In this document: positions 34,512 to 46,662 of the stretch, one piece after another
How positions within the stretch are numbered: the first letter of the stretch is position 1
Layout of the letters: every line of letters starts with the position of its first letter
NCBI GenBank assembly: GCA_963812475.1
Contig: CAWEVI010000039.1
Span: forward strand, 1-64,000
DNA length: 64,000 bases
Direction of reading: 5' to 3'
DNA from: JAMXLO01 sp963812475
GTDB lineage: Bacteria; Pseudomonadota; Alphaproteobacteria; Acetobacterales; Acetobacteraceae
Made by a program: the position numbers and the translations under genes
The notes under the pieces: model-generated
What the model was told of the DNA's origin: nothing
The model's input: only the letters and a program-made list of their open reading frames with translations
The model's database searches: none

Positions 34512-34718
34512 ATGATGAGCGAAGTGCACACCGTCTGGCACAATCTGGAGCTCCGGCAGAAGGTCGCCGCCAAGCGGCAACGAAGCGGCGTTCTCCTGGC
34601 CGTTGGCCTGCTGCTCGCGATGGGTGTCGCAGAAGTACTGTTTCTGAACTTTGTTGTTGGCCCTGACACGGTGGATCTGTTGACCGCGGCGCAGGGTGCG
34701 CCGGCTGGCGGCGAGTGA
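34512..34718 (+). CDS. Small single-span membrane protein
   Basis: A 68-residue protein starting MMSEVHTVWHNLELRQK, with a strong ribosome-binding site (AGGGGGATGGA) just upstream. A basic segment (RQKVAAKRQRSG) precedes one hydrophobic helix (VLLAVGLLLAMGVAEVLFL), predicting a cytoplasmic N-terminus. No family is recognised. It is the first apparently native gene after the ligA remnant and is followed by a palindromic repeat. Confidence 0.6.
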   Translation: MMSEVHTVWHNLELRQKVAAKRQRSGVLLAVGLLLAMGVAEVLFLNFVVGPDTVDLLTAAQGAPAGGE

Positions 34719-34730
34719 CGCGCTCGCTGC

Positions 34731-34813
34731 ACGTCATGGCCGGGCGAGGCCGGCCGTTCGTCGCGCCGCTGGTGCCAGTGGGGATGGCCGGGACAAGCCC
34801 GGCCATGACGTGA
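34731..34813. repeat. CGTCATGGCCGGG palindromic repeat
   Basis: The ends 34731-34745 and 34799-34813 (CACGTCATGGCCGGG and its complement) form an inverted repeat. A related element is at 54724-54812. Such units are abundant in Rhizobiales and Rhodospirillales genomes and often appear as spurious peptides of the type MAG..PA. Here it separates two genes. Confidence 0.65.
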
Positions 34814-34826
34814 TGATCGGGCGCTA

Positions 34827-35837
34827 TCACGTCCCAGGCGGCGCCGGCATCCTCAGGAAGGCCTGCGTCACGTGCCAGAACGCCTGGCGGTTGCGGCTCG
34901 TCGCCAACGCGTGCGCCGCACCCGCGATGACCGAGAACTGCTTGTCGCCGCTCGGCAACTGCCGATAGAAGTCCCACAGGTCCTCCATCGTCGCGATGCC
35001 GTCGAACTCGCCGCGGATCACCGCGACAGGTGACGCCAGCTTCGTCGGATCGACCACCGGCAGATGTGCGGTCATGTCGAGATATGTTCCTGTCGGGACA
35101 GCATCGCCGTACACCAGCTCCGCATCCGCCAGTGCTTTTGGGACCTCGGGATCGGTGGTGCCAGGCTTGTCGCGGGTGAAGATGCTCTCGATCATGGCGC
35201 GATCACGCAGCCGCGTGTTGTGCGTGCGGTAATATTCGAGCTGCTCGGCGCGCTTGCCGAGCGTGGGTGAACCCTTGCCGGTGTAGGTGTAGGCGGCCAG
35301 CACAAGACGGCCGGCCCGATCGGGCGACGCCACGGCGAACGCCGCGGCACGCAACGCACCGGACGATTCGCCCAGGAAATGGCATCGCGCCTGCCCCGTT
35401 TCGTGTGCGACGACATCCGCCGCCGCCTTCAGGTCCTCCACCCCGCTGGCGATGTCGGAATTGCTGTCGGTGCGCGCGGATTTGCCATAGCCTTCGTGAT
35501 CCATCGTCCAGACATCGAAGCCGTATTCGGCAAACACATTCATCGACGAGTATTCCTCCCGACCGGGAACCGCCAGATCGAAGCTGGATCGCGCGGACAT
35601 GGACGAGCCGTGCACCAGAAACAGCACGGGGCGCGGCGTTTCACCGGACTGCGGTGTACCAATACGCTTGCGATACATCGCGAGGCGAATGTCTGCGCCG
35701 TTGCGCCGTTTGACGGCCCAATACTCGCCGGACCAGATCGTTTCAGTCGCTGCGGATGCGTGTGGCGCAATAGCACCGGTCATCGCCGCCGCGGTACCGG
35801 TAAGCGCCAGTCGGCGGGTAACCTGGACCGTCGCCAT
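34827..35837 (-). CDS. Secreted alpha/beta hydrolase, Tat signal
   Basis: A 336-residue alpha/beta-hydrolase. The N-terminus MATVQVTRRLALTGTAAAMT has a twin-arginine-like motif and an AHASA-A cleavage site, so export to the periplasm is predicted. The fold shows the oxyanion segment LFLVHGSSMSA, the nucleophile elbow FLGESSGAL (G-E-S-S-G), and a C-terminal catalytic His in AGAAHALATS; Asp of RGEFDG may complete the triad. The substrate is unknown. The ATG at 35837 is chosen because it begins the signal peptide. It ends the minus-strand unit downstream of the ABC exporter, 10 bp apart. Confidence 0.85.
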   Translation of the reverse strand: MATVQVTRRLALTGTAAAMTGAIAPHASAATETIWSGEYWAVKRRNGADIRLAMYRKRIGTPQSGETPRPVLFLVHGSSMSARSSFDLAVPGREEYSSMNVFAEYGFDVWTMDHEGYGKSARTDSNSDIASGVEDLKAAADVVAHETGQARCHFLGESSGALRAAAFAVASPDRAGRLVLAAYTYTGKGSPTLGKRAEQLEYYRTHNTRLRDRAMIESIFTRDKPGTTDPEVPKALADAELVYGDAVPTGTYLDMTAHLPVVDPTKLASPVAVIRGEFDGIATMEDLWDFYRQLPSGDKQFSVIAGAAHALATSRNRQAFWHVTQAFLRMPAPPGT

Positions 35838-35847
35838 GTGCCCACTC

Positions 35848-39522
<3,675 letters not shown>

Positions 39523-39646
39523 GCGCCATAGTCTTACGTCGAAATGCACGGTTCGCTCTCCCGCGATGCGCCGCCATCCTGGGCGTTCCGGCCAGTGTTG
39601 CGCAAACGCGAGATTTTCAACCGCTGTTGAGCTATATTGAACGGCG

Positions 39647-40573
39647 ATGAGCGAACGAATTCCCCCTGTGGCGGCACTGCGCGCGTTGGCTGCCGTCGCG
39701 CGCCATGGCAGCTTCGCCCGCGCCGCCGTGGCACTGCATGTCAGTACCAGCGCGGTGAGCCACCAGATCCGCGGCCTGGAGGCGGAACTGGGAACCCGGT
39801 TGCTGACCCGCGCGCGCAATGGAGCGGGACTGAGCCGCACCGCAGTGACCTCGGATGGCGAGGCGTTGCTGCGCGTGGTCGAAGCGACGTTCGCACAGCT
39901 GGGCGCCGCCTGTGAGGCCGTCCGCCAACACGCCCGCGGCACGCGCCCGATGCTGGCGATTTCGGCCAATGGTTCGGTGGCATCGCTTTGGCTGGCTCCG
40001 CGATTGGCCGCCTTCGCCGCCCTGCATCCGTCTGTGCAGTGGCAGTTGCGCTCCATTGAGGACGAAGACCCCGACATGGTTCGCGAGGGTCTCGACCTTG
40101 CCGTGCTGCGTGTCCGGCGTGGCGCAATGGCGGATGGCGATCGGCTGCTGTTCAGCGAAACCGTGTTTCCGGTGTGCAGCCCATCATTACATTTTGCCGG
40201 TGGTTCTGAAGCGCTGACGCGCCACACGCTGTTGCAGGAGGATCACGTCGCCAGTCCGGAGAAGGACTGGTCCACCTGGCTCGAACTGCTGGGCTGCGGC
40301 GCGGATGCCAAGGTGACGATCGTGCGGTTCTATACGTTCAATGCCGCACTCGCCGCGGCGGTCGCGGGTGCGGGGATCGCGCTCGGCCGTCGGCCGCTGA
40401 TCGATCACGAGCTTTCGAGCCGACGGCTGATCCGGTTGATCACGGACGTGTCGCTGCCGGGCTCGTCGGATTTTGTCATCCGCCGCCGGCCAGGCGCGGC
40501 GCGCGACCAGCACGTCGAACAATTGCAGACCTTCCTGCTGTCGCAATCGCTGTCGGCCGCATCGCTATCGTGA
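39647..40573 (+). CDS. LysR-type transcriptional regulator, GcvA-like
   Basis: A 308-residue LTTR. The N-terminal winged helix-turn-helix reads VAALRALAAVARHGSFARAA and STSAVSHQIRGLEAELGTRLLTR. The C-terminal periplasmic-binding-like domain has the GcvA-group DLAVLRVRRG and PVCSPSL segments. It is divergent from the double ABC exporter with about 125 bp between starts, the usual arrangement for an LTTR and its target, so control of the exporter is likely (inference). The effector is unknown. Confidence 0.88.
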   Translation: MSERIPPVAALRALAAVARHGSFARAAVALHVSTSAVSHQIRGLEAELGTRLLTRARNGAGLSRTAVTSDGEALLRVVEATFAQLGAACEAVRQHARGTRPMLAISANGSVASLWLAPRLAAFAALHPSVQWQLRSIEDEDPDMVREGLDLAVLRVRRGAMADGDRLLFSETVFPVCSPSLHFAGGSEALTRHTLLQEDHVASPEKDWSTWLELLGCGADAKVTIVRFYTFNAALAAAVAGAGIALGRRPLIDHELSSRRLIRLITDVSLPGSSDFVIRRRPGAARDQHVEQLQTFLLSQSLSAASLS

Positions 40574-40660
40574 CTGCTGCTCTGGCGGTGTGCTTCGGAA
40601 TTTGATAGCGAGGGTTCGCTGCCGCCGCAGATTCCAAATCAATGCGTGGATCGTTGAGCC

Positions 40661-41407
40661 ATGCTGGTCTTCTGTCACTGTCCCAAGACCGCGGGAACCA
40701 GTCTGTTCCGGGCAATCAGCATGATCCACGGCCTGCAACACAGCTATCTCGCCAAGCGTGAACGTCCCAGCGTCGCCGCGCTTCGTGCACGGGGCGTTAC
40801 ATTTGTCGCCGGCCATGTCTCCTACGAACACTACGCCAAACAAACCGATGCAGCGGGCCCGGATGGGTTACAATTTATTACATTTGTCCGAGACCCCATC
40901 CAACTGACGCTCTCGCTGTACCAGCACTGCATGCAGCACCGTCATATCTGGCGACCGGCTACCCGATTCTTCGATGTCGAGCTGCCGTCTCGCGGCATAG
41001 CCAAAAGCGAGCCGCAGGCGGTCAGGCTCTTCCTCGCGCGTTGCACTGAACTGACCGGGATCAGGTGGGACAATTTTCAGGTTCGATTTGCTGTCAACAA
41101 ATCGGCCGGCGCGCTGGATCGGTCAGATCTGGAAGCGGCAAGGCGCAACCTTGCCTCCATGGACGTTGTCGGCATTACCGAGTCCTTTGAGGAGTCGCTG
41201 CGACTTATCGCCGTCCGATTTGGTTGGCAGTCGATCGAATACAGCCGTTATGGTGCCGCACCGGGCGAAACCCTGCCATTTCCCGACGCCGATATGCTGC
41301 GGGAAATCGAAGCACAGTGTGCCATGGATTGCGTGCTGGTCGCCTGGGCGCGGGATCGCTTCGAAACCAACGTCGCCACGGCGCGCGCAGCGCATGCGCG
41401 CGGCTGA
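40661..41407 (+). CDS. Sulfotransferase-family protein
   Basis: A 248-residue protein of the PAPS-dependent sulfotransferase superfamily. The 5'-phosphosulfate loop is CHCPKTAGTSLFRAI at about 5-19 and the 3'-phosphate site is FVRDPIQLTLSLYQH at about 75-89. The LEAARRNLASMDVVGITESFEESL region is typical of Sulfotransfer_2 proteins acting on carbohydrates. The acceptor is unknown. A 42-bp piece of its 5' end (40691-40732) recurs at 42022-42063, so the locus has rearranged. Confidence 0.8.
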   Translation: MLVFCHCPKTAGTSLFRAISMIHGLQHSYLAKRERPSVAALRARGVTFVAGHVSYEHYAKQTDAAGPDGLQFITFVRDPIQLTLSLYQHCMQHRHIWRPATRFFDVELPSRGIAKSEPQAVRLFLARCTELTGIRWDNFQVRFAVNKSAGALDRSDLEAARRNLASMDVVGITESFEESLRLIAVRFGWQSIEYSRYGAAPGETLPFPDADMLREIEAQCAMDCVLVAWARDRFETNVATARAAHARG

Positions 41408-41484
41408 ACACGCCTGAGGCGAAGGTCATCTTCTCCGCTGCGGACAGCCGTTTCAGCATTGGCTGGGTGCGCGCGTGGATCGCC

Positions 41485-41847
41485 ATGGCCGGTATGTGGA
41501 CGCGCGACGATTGGCGCTGGTGGTGCGAGATCAAGGCGGTGGCGCTGAGCAATGACATATGGCGGCGTTGGCGCTCGCTTCGGGATGTGCGCAGCGTCAA
41601 GCAGGAGTTCGGTGTTTTTGTCACCATCCTTCTGGACTGGCGCAGAGGCTTCCTGGCGAAGCTCTGTCTGATCGGCGGCGGCGTGCTTCCATTCATGCCG
41701 TTCGATCTCATCCCAAACCGGATTCCCGTCCTCGGTCACCTGGATGAAGCGAGCTATGTGCTGGGGGGCCTGTTCTTGGCCCGGCTACTGGTGCCGGAGG
41801 AGCTCCTGCCCGAACTACCAGCACGAAATACCGAGCCGACGGAATGA
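41485..41847 (+). CDS. DUF1232 (YkvA-like) membrane protein
   Basis: A protein of about 120 residues carrying the DUF1232 core LPFMPFDLIPNRIPVLGHLDEASYVLGGLFLARLL near its C-terminus. The core holds two hydrophobic helices around a conserved D-LIP-D(E) turn. The function of DUF1232 is not established. The ATG at 41485 (MAGMWTRDDWRWW) is chosen; a GTG at 41467 is possible, and the frame is open upstream into the sulfotransferase gene. It follows that gene by about 77 bp. Confidence 0.7.
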   Translation: MAGMWTRDDWRWWCEIKAVALSNDIWRRWRSLRDVRSVKQEFGVFVTILLDWRRGFLAKLCLIGGGVLPFMPFDLIPNRIPVLGHLDEASYVLGGLFLARLLVPEELLPELPARNTEPTE

Positions 41848-41858
41848 TGCAGCCGCGC

Positions 41859-42019
41859 TTAGGCGAGCCAGGCCGGCACAGGCAGGTTCTTCGAACGGGG
41901 AAACTCCGGGTTGAACAGTTTGGATTGATAGCGCGAACTGCCATCGGCGCGGATCGTCACCACCGTGTGGCCAGGCCCAAGCCGCTTCGCCAACCGCACC
42001 GCCGCGGCAATATTGATCC
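41859..42019 (-). pseudogene. 3' fragment of a second cysteine-synthase gene
   Basis: About 53 codons read INIAAAVRLAKRLGPGHTVV to the stop and align throughout with the last codons of the intact gene at 42672-43688. Many substitutions show it is a diverged copy, not a recent duplication. Its upstream side is cut at 42020, where sulfotransferase-derived sequence begins. Confidence 0.85.
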
Positions 42020-42021
42020 AG

Positions 42022-42063
42022 GCGGGAATCAGCCTGTTCCGGGCAATCAGCATGATCCACGGC
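42022..42063 (+). repeat. 42-bp copy of the sulfotransferase 5' region
   Basis: Identical to 40691-40732 except for two bases, in the same orientation. It is fused to the cysteine-synthase fragment at 42019-42021. The pair frames a 1.3-kb unit holding the sulfotransferase and DUF1232 genes. Confidence 0.85.
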
Positions 42064-42117
42064 GATGAGAGCCGGGAACCTGCCGACCGGTCATGACTCG
42101 GTCGGCGTATCGGTACG

Positions 42118-42561
42118 TCAATCATTTCGACGGTTGGTATTACCCCTCCGCAACGCGAGCAATGTGGGCTTGTCGTATTTGGGAACGTCATCAGCGATCT
42201 GATCCCAGTTCGCCGCGCACTCAACGTAGATATGCTTGTCTGGAGCAAGCGAGAGATCATCGTTGAACAGCCCGGCGTCTATCTCGAACCAGTCGCCTTC
42301 GCGTGGCGCCGACGGTGCTGGCGAGCCGCATAGGGCACACCAGGCAGTGGCGTAGCCAGGCGGTGACTCGATCACCCGAGCCTCGAACGTCCGCACCAGG
42401 TCCTCACCTTGCAGGAATCGAAAGCCTCTTCGCCGAACGCCGACCCTGGCTTTGAAGGCAGAGCCGCTTGCTTTGCGGCAGCGGCGGCAATGGCAAAGCT
42501 CAAAAGGCCCGACGAGTTCCTCGACTGCGAACTGTACGCCGCCGCACAGACAACTCCCCAT
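42118..42561 (-). CDS. GFA/CENP-V family zinc protein (copy 3)
   Basis: A 147-residue GFA-fold protein starting MGSCLCGGVQFAVEEL. Cysteines appear in SCLCGG, LCHCRRCRKASGSAF and WCALCGSPAPS, so both zinc sites are present. The C-terminus (DKHIYVECAANWDQIADDVPKYD) is typical for the family. An ATG at 42567 adds two residues. It sits between the cysteine-synthase remnant and the intact gene; its substrate is unknown. Confidence 0.85.
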   Translation of the reverse strand: MGSCLCGGVQFAVEELVGPFELCHCRRCRKASGSAFKARVGVRRRGFRFLQGEDLVRTFEARVIESPPGYATAWCALCGSPAPSAPREGDWFEIDAGLFNDDLSLAPDKHIYVECAANWDQIADDVPKYDKPTLLALRRGNTNRRND

Positions 42562-42671
42562 GATCATTATCAGGTCCCTGGTTCCTGCTTCCGGGAGACA
42601 ATTCGTAGCGGGCTGGGCAGCGAGCTTGTCGCACGACCCGAGATGATCACCACATGGGCCATGCGCCCCGC

Positions 42672-43688
42672 TCAAGCGAGCCAGTCCGGCGCCGGCAGGT
42701 TCTTCAAGCGCAGGAACTCCGGGTTGAACAGCTTCGACTGATAGCGTGAACCGCCGTCGGCCAGGATTGTCACCACCGTGTGGCCGGGCCCAAGTTGCTT
42801 CGCCACCCGCACTGCCGCTGCGATGTTGATCCCCGAGGAAGTGCCGACCGACAGCCCCTCATGGATCAGCACTTCGAAGATGTGAGCCAGCGCCTCGCCG
42901 TCCGGGATGCGTTCCGCGTCGTCGATCGGCGCACCTTCCAGGTTGGCCGTCACGCGCGAATTGCCGATCCCTTCGGTGATCGAACTCCCTTCGATGGTCA
43001 GGTCCTGGCTCTTCACCCAGCCGTAGAGCCCACTTCCCTCGCAGTCGGCCAGCACGATCCGCACCTTCGGGTTGCGCTGCTTCAGCGCCATGGCGACACC
43101 GGCCAGCGTGCCGCCGGTACCGCAGGCGCAGGTGAAGGCATCCACCGTGCCGCCGGTCTGGTCCCAGATCTCCGCCCCCGTGCCGGTCCTATGGCCCTCG
43201 CGGTTTGCCAGATTATCGAACTGGTTGGCCCACACCGCGCCGGTCTCCTCGGCCATCCGGCGCGAGACGTGCACATAGTTGCCGGGATCGCGATACGGCT
43301 TCGCCGGCACCAGACGCAGATCAGCGCCGATCATGCGCAGGAAGTCGATCTTTTCCTTGCTCTGCGTCTCCGGCATCACAATCACGCAGCGGTAGCCGCG
43401 CGCGTTGCCGACCAGGGTCAGTCCGATGCCAGTGTTGCCGGCAGTGCCCTCGACGATAGTGCCGCCCGATTTAAGCGCGCCCCGCCTCTCCGCATCGCTG
43501 ATGATGTAAAGCCCGGTGCGGTCCTTTACCGAGCCGCCCGGGTTCAGGAACTCCGCCTTGCCGAGGATGGTGCATCCGGTCGCTTCGGAGGCGTGGCGAA
43601 GCTTGATCAAAGGCGTGAATCCAATCGCCGCCGCCATGTCCTCCTGCCAGCGGGTCCCGTGATAGAGTTGGGTCATCGCGATCCTCAT
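42672..43688 (-). CDS. Cysteine synthase family PLP enzyme
   Basis: A fold-type II PLP enzyme of about 334-338 residues making or cleaving cysteine-type products. The PLP lysine is in NPGGSVKDRTGLYII, the substrate loop is EGTAGNTGIGLTLVG, and the phosphate loop is CGTGGTLAGVAMAL. The C-terminal SGINIAAAVRVAKQLGPGHTVVTILADGGSRY is typical of the long CysK-like forms (CysK2/cystathionine beta-synthase-like) without CBS domains. Starts at 43688 (MRIAMTQLYHG) or 43676 are possible. It is divergent from a rhodanese gene only 18 bp away, consistent with a sulfur-metabolism pair. Confidence 0.9.
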   Translation of the reverse strand: MRIAMTQLYHGTRWQEDMAAAIGFTPLIKLRHASEATGCTILGKAEFLNPGGSVKDRTGLYIISDAERRGALKSGGTIVEGTAGNTGIGLTLVGNARGYRCVIVMPETQSKEKIDFLRMIGADLRLVPAKPYRDPGNYVHVSRRMAEETGAVWANQFDNLANREGHRTGTGAEIWDQTGGTVDAFTCACGTGGTLAGVAMALKQRNPKVRIVLADCEGSGLYGWVKSQDLTIEGSSITEGIGNSRVTANLEGAPIDDAERIPDGEALAHIFEVLIHEGLSVGTSSGINIAAAVRVAKQLGPGHTVVTILADGGSRYQSKLFNPEFLRLKNLPAPDWLA

Positions 43689-43706
43689 GCAGCCGGAGTT
43701 CTTGCC

Positions 43707-44117
43707 ATGGTCGAGAATGTGCCCCCCGCGCAGGTCTGGGAAGCCCTTCAGAAGGAGCCAAAGGCGCAACTGGTGGACGTGCGGACTGACGCCGAGTGGA
43801 ACTTCATTGGCGTGCCGGATCTGGCATCGGCCGGCAAGCAGGCGGTGCTGGTCTCCTGGCAGGTATACCCGAGCATGCAGCACAACGCCGCGTTCGCCGA
43901 TCAACTGAAGGAGGCCGGGTTCACGTCCGAGCACCACATCTACTTCATCTGCCGCAGTGGCCAGCGCAGCTTCGCCGCCGCACAGGCGGCGCAGGCCGCC
44001 GGTTTCCCGCACGCCTACAACGTTGCGGACGGTTTCGAGGGCGCGGTAGACGCCCATGGCCATCGCGGCGTGGCAGCTGGATGGAAGGCGGACGGCCTAC
44101 CCTGGCGACAGAGGTAG
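43707..44117 (+). CDS. Rhodanese-domain sulfurtransferase
   Basis: A 136-residue single-domain rhodanese. It has the N-terminal LVDVRTDAEWNFIGVPDL and the active-site loop ICRSGQRSFAAAQAA with catalytic Cys. The protein likely carries persulfide sulfur in the cytoplasm. The ATG at 43707 is preceded by CCGGAG; the open frame further upstream is antisense to the cysteine-synthase gene. The divergent arrangement suggests shared control and a joint role in thiol metabolism (inference). Confidence 0.92.
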   Translation: MVENVPPAQVWEALQKEPKAQLVDVRTDAEWNFIGVPDLASAGKQAVLVSWQVYPSMQHNAAFADQLKEAGFTSEHHIYFICRSGQRSFAAAQAAQAAGFPHAYNVADGFEGAVDAHGHRGVAAGWKADGLPWRQR

Positions 44118-44175
44118 GGACCTGCCGTGAATTGACGGAGTCGGTGCCTCTTCTGTCTTCATCCCCGCTCCTGTC

Positions 44176-44254
44176 GTCATTCCCGCGAAAGCGGGAACCC
44201 AGGGGTCGCAAGAGCGGTACTTGCCACCTGGATACCCGCTTTCGCGGGGATGAC
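44176..44254. repeat. REP-like palindrome downstream of rhodanese
   Basis: GTCATTCCCGCGAAAGCGGGAA (44176-44197) faces TACCCGCTTTCGCGGGGATGAC (to 44254). It is the same family as at 26.1 and 38.5 kb. It could end rhodanese transcription. No gene was found in 44118-44306. Confidence 0.8.
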
Positions 44255-44306
44255 GGTAAATTGCGGGGACGACACCAAAAGCTGCTGGACCCAACGCGCG
44301 CGCGGG

Positions 44307-44958
44307 TTACATCGTCACCACCATCCGCCCGTCGACCTTGCGCGCCTTGAGGTCGGCGAAGATGCTGTTGATGTCCTCCAGCCGCGCCCGATGAATCTGC
44401 GCGCGCACCTTCCCCTCGGCGGCGAACGCCAGCACCTCGGCAAGGTCCTTGCGGGTGCCGACGGCGGAGGTGCGGATGGTGATGCGCTTCGGTACCACAT
44501 CAAAGATCGGCGTCGGGAACTCGCCCGGCGGCAGGCCGCACAGCGCCACCGTGCCCTTGCGCCGCGCCAAGCGACTTCGCGTTGACCACGACATCGGCGC
44601 CGAGTGAGCGCGCCAGCACCAGCTTGTCCTCGGTCACGTCCAACGCAACGTCGTGCAGGCCCATCGCCTTAGCATACTGGACGGCGACACGGCCCAGGCC
44701 GCCGATACCCGAGATCGCCACCCATTCGCCCGGCCGCGCCTCGGTCTCCTTCAAATCTTTGTAGGTGGTGACGCCCGCGCACAGGATCGGCGTCAGGGCG
44801 GCAAAGTCGGGTCACTCCGGCAGGCGTACGACATAAGCCGCCGAACCGATGGCATATTCGGCGAAGGTGCCGGCGCCTTCGTGGCCCGGAATGAATGGCG
44901 GCGTCGGCTTGACCGGCCAGTCGCCATCGGCGGCATGCAAATCATCATCCGTGCCATG
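44307..44958 (-). pseudogene. Decayed zinc alcohol dehydrogenase (AdhP type)
   Basis: Remnants in order: DLHAADGDWPVKPTPPFIPGHEGAG, then a jump to TFAEYAIGSAAYVVRLPE, an in-frame TGA, ILCAGVTTYKDLKETEARPGEW, the Rossmann segment GIGGLGRVAVQYAKAMGL, a second deletion after DVVVNAK, and in another frame RKGTVALCGLPPGEFPTPIFD to the stop at 44307. The structural-zinc loop and part of the cofactor domain are missing. It lies upstream of, and divergent from, an aldehyde dehydrogenase, its natural partner in alcohol oxidation. Confidence 0.9.
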
Positions 44959-45031
44959 ACCGCTTGCTCCTGTCAGCAAGAGCGGGACCCTGGTCGAGTC
45001 AGTGGGCGCTCATTGAGATGGTTCAATTGCC

Positions 45032-45045
45032 TTGATGCAGATCAA
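45032..45045. promoter_or_regulatory. FNR/Anr/FixK-type box
   Basis: TTGATGCAGATCAA is a perfect match to the palindromic consensus TTGAT-N4-ATCAA bound by Fnr-family oxygen or redox regulators. It lies 87 bp upstream of the aldehyde dehydrogenase start, a position suited to activation. Confidence 0.7.
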
Positions 45046-45131
45046 TGCAGGCCATTTCGCAAGGTGGCAGTGAACACGTCATTAACGCCGACGCATGCAT
45101 TGTCCGCGCCGGCAGAACCCAGGAGAATTCA

Positions 45132-46652
45132 ATGCCCGATCAGACGCAGGCCATGATGTCACAACGCGGTCGACTGCGCGCTCGCTACGACAATTTCATC
45201 GGAGGCAAATGGCAGACCCCGGCGAAGGGGCGTTACTTCGTCGATTCAAGTCCGATCGATGGTATGAAGCTGTGCGACGTTGCGCGCTCGGATGTCGAGG
45301 ATGTCGAGCGTGCGCTGGATGCCGCGCATGCCGCGAAGGATGCCTGGGGCCGCACCGCGCCGGCCGAACGCGCCCGGATGCTGAACAAGATCGCTGACCG
45401 GATCGAGGAAAATCTGGCACTTCTCGCCTACGCCGAGACTGTGGACAACGGCAAGCCGATCCGCGAGACCACCAATGCCGATGTGCCGTTGGCCGCCGAT
45501 CATTTCCGGTATTTCGCCGGCTGCATCCGCGCAGAGGAAGGCACGCTCGCGGAACTCGACAACGACACCGTCGCCTATCATTTCCATGAGCCGATGGGCG
45601 TGGTCGGACAGATCATTCCGTGGAACTTTCCGCTCCTGATGGCGGCATGGAAGATGGCGCCGGCGCTCGCGACGGGAAATTGCGTGGTGATCAAGCCTGC
45701 ATCAGACACGCCTCTGAGCCTCGCCGTGTTGATGGACCTGGTCGGCGACATACTGCCGCCAGGCGTGCTGAACGTGGTCAACGGCCATGGCTCCGAGGTC
45801 GGTGCGCCGCTCGCGTCCAGCCCGCGCATTGCCAAGATCAGCTTCACCGGCGAGACCACGACCGGTCGGCAGATCATGCAATATGCGGCCGAGAACCTGA
45901 TCCCGAGCACCATGGAACTTGGCGGCAAGTCGCCGAACATCTTCATGGCGGACGTGATGGATGCCGACGATGCGTTCTTCGACAAGGCGCTGGAAGGGTT
46001 CGCACTGTTCGCGTTCAACAAGGGCGAGGTCTGCACCTGTCCGTCGCGCGCGCTGATCCAGGAATCGATCTTCGAGAAATTCATCGAGAAGGCGGTCGCG
46101 CGTGTCGCCAAGATAAGAATGGGCAATCCGCTCGATCCCACCACAATGATGGGCGCGCAGGCATCGCACGGTCAGCTGGAGAAGATCCTGGCCTATGTCG
46201 ATGTCGGCAAGCAGGAGGGCGCGAAACTGATGACCGGGGGCGAACGGGCGCATCTCGGCGGCGAATTGGAGAACGGCTACTACATGCGCCCCACAGTGTT
46301 CGTCGGCCACAACAAGATGCGCATCTTCCAGGAGGAAATCTTCGGGCCGGTGCTGTCGGTCACGACGTTCAGGACCGTGGAGGAGGCGATCGCCATCGGC
46401 AACGACACCATCTATGGCCTTGGCGCCGGCGTATGGTCGCGCAACGGCACGGTGGCGTATCGCGTCGGACGCGAGATACAGGCCGGTCGCGTGTGGACCA
46501 ACTGCTTCCACCTGTATCCGGCGCATGCGGCGTTCGGCGGCTACAAGCACTCGGGCTACGGCCGCGAGACCCACCGGATGATCATGGATCATTACCAGCA
46601 GACCAAGAACCTGCTGGTGAGCTACAGCCCGAACGCGATGGGCTTCTTCTGA
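45132..46652 (+). CDS. NAD(P)-dependent aldehyde dehydrogenase
   Basis: A 506-residue ALDH resembling the AldB/ExaC acetaldehyde dehydrogenases. Motifs: IIPWNFPLLMAAWKMAPAL (cofactor entry), FTGETTTGRQIM, MELGGKSPNIFMAD (catalytic Glu), KGEVCTCPSRALI (catalytic Cys), and FGGYKHSGYGRETH at the C-terminus. The ATG at 45132 follows AGGAG by about 6 bases. DUF779 follows 10 bp downstream, a common companion of such genes. The upstream FNR box suggests induction at low oxygen. The neighbouring alcohol dehydrogenase is a pseudogene, so aldehydes must come from elsewhere. Confidence 0.93.
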   Translation: MPDQTQAMMSQRGRLRARYDNFIGGKWQTPAKGRYFVDSSPIDGMKLCDVARSDVEDVERALDAAHAAKDAWGRTAPAERARMLNKIADRIEENLALLAYAETVDNGKPIRETTNADVPLAADHFRYFAGCIRAEEGTLAELDNDTVAYHFHEPMGVVGQIIPWNFPLLMAAWKMAPALATGNCVVIKPASDTPLSLAVLMDLVGDILPPGVLNVVNGHGSEVGAPLASSPRIAKISFTGETTTGRQIMQYAAENLIPSTMELGGKSPNIFMADVMDADDAFFDKALEGFALFAFNKGEVCTCPSRALIQESIFEKFIEKAVARVAKIRMGNPLDPTTMMGAQASHGQLEKILAYVDVGKQEGAKLMTGGERAHLGGELENGYYMRPTVFVGHNKMRIFQEEIFGPVLSVTTFRTVEEAIAIGNDTIYGLGAGVWSRNGTVAYRVGREIQAGRVWTNCFHLYPAHAAFGGYKHSGYGRETHRMIMDHYQQTKNLLVSYSPNAMGFF

Positions 46653-46662
46653 GCACGCCACC

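Noticed and set aside
42780..43706. Plus-strand extension of the rhodanese frame
   Set aside because: It is antisense to the cysteine-synthase gene; the rhodanese domain begins at 43707.
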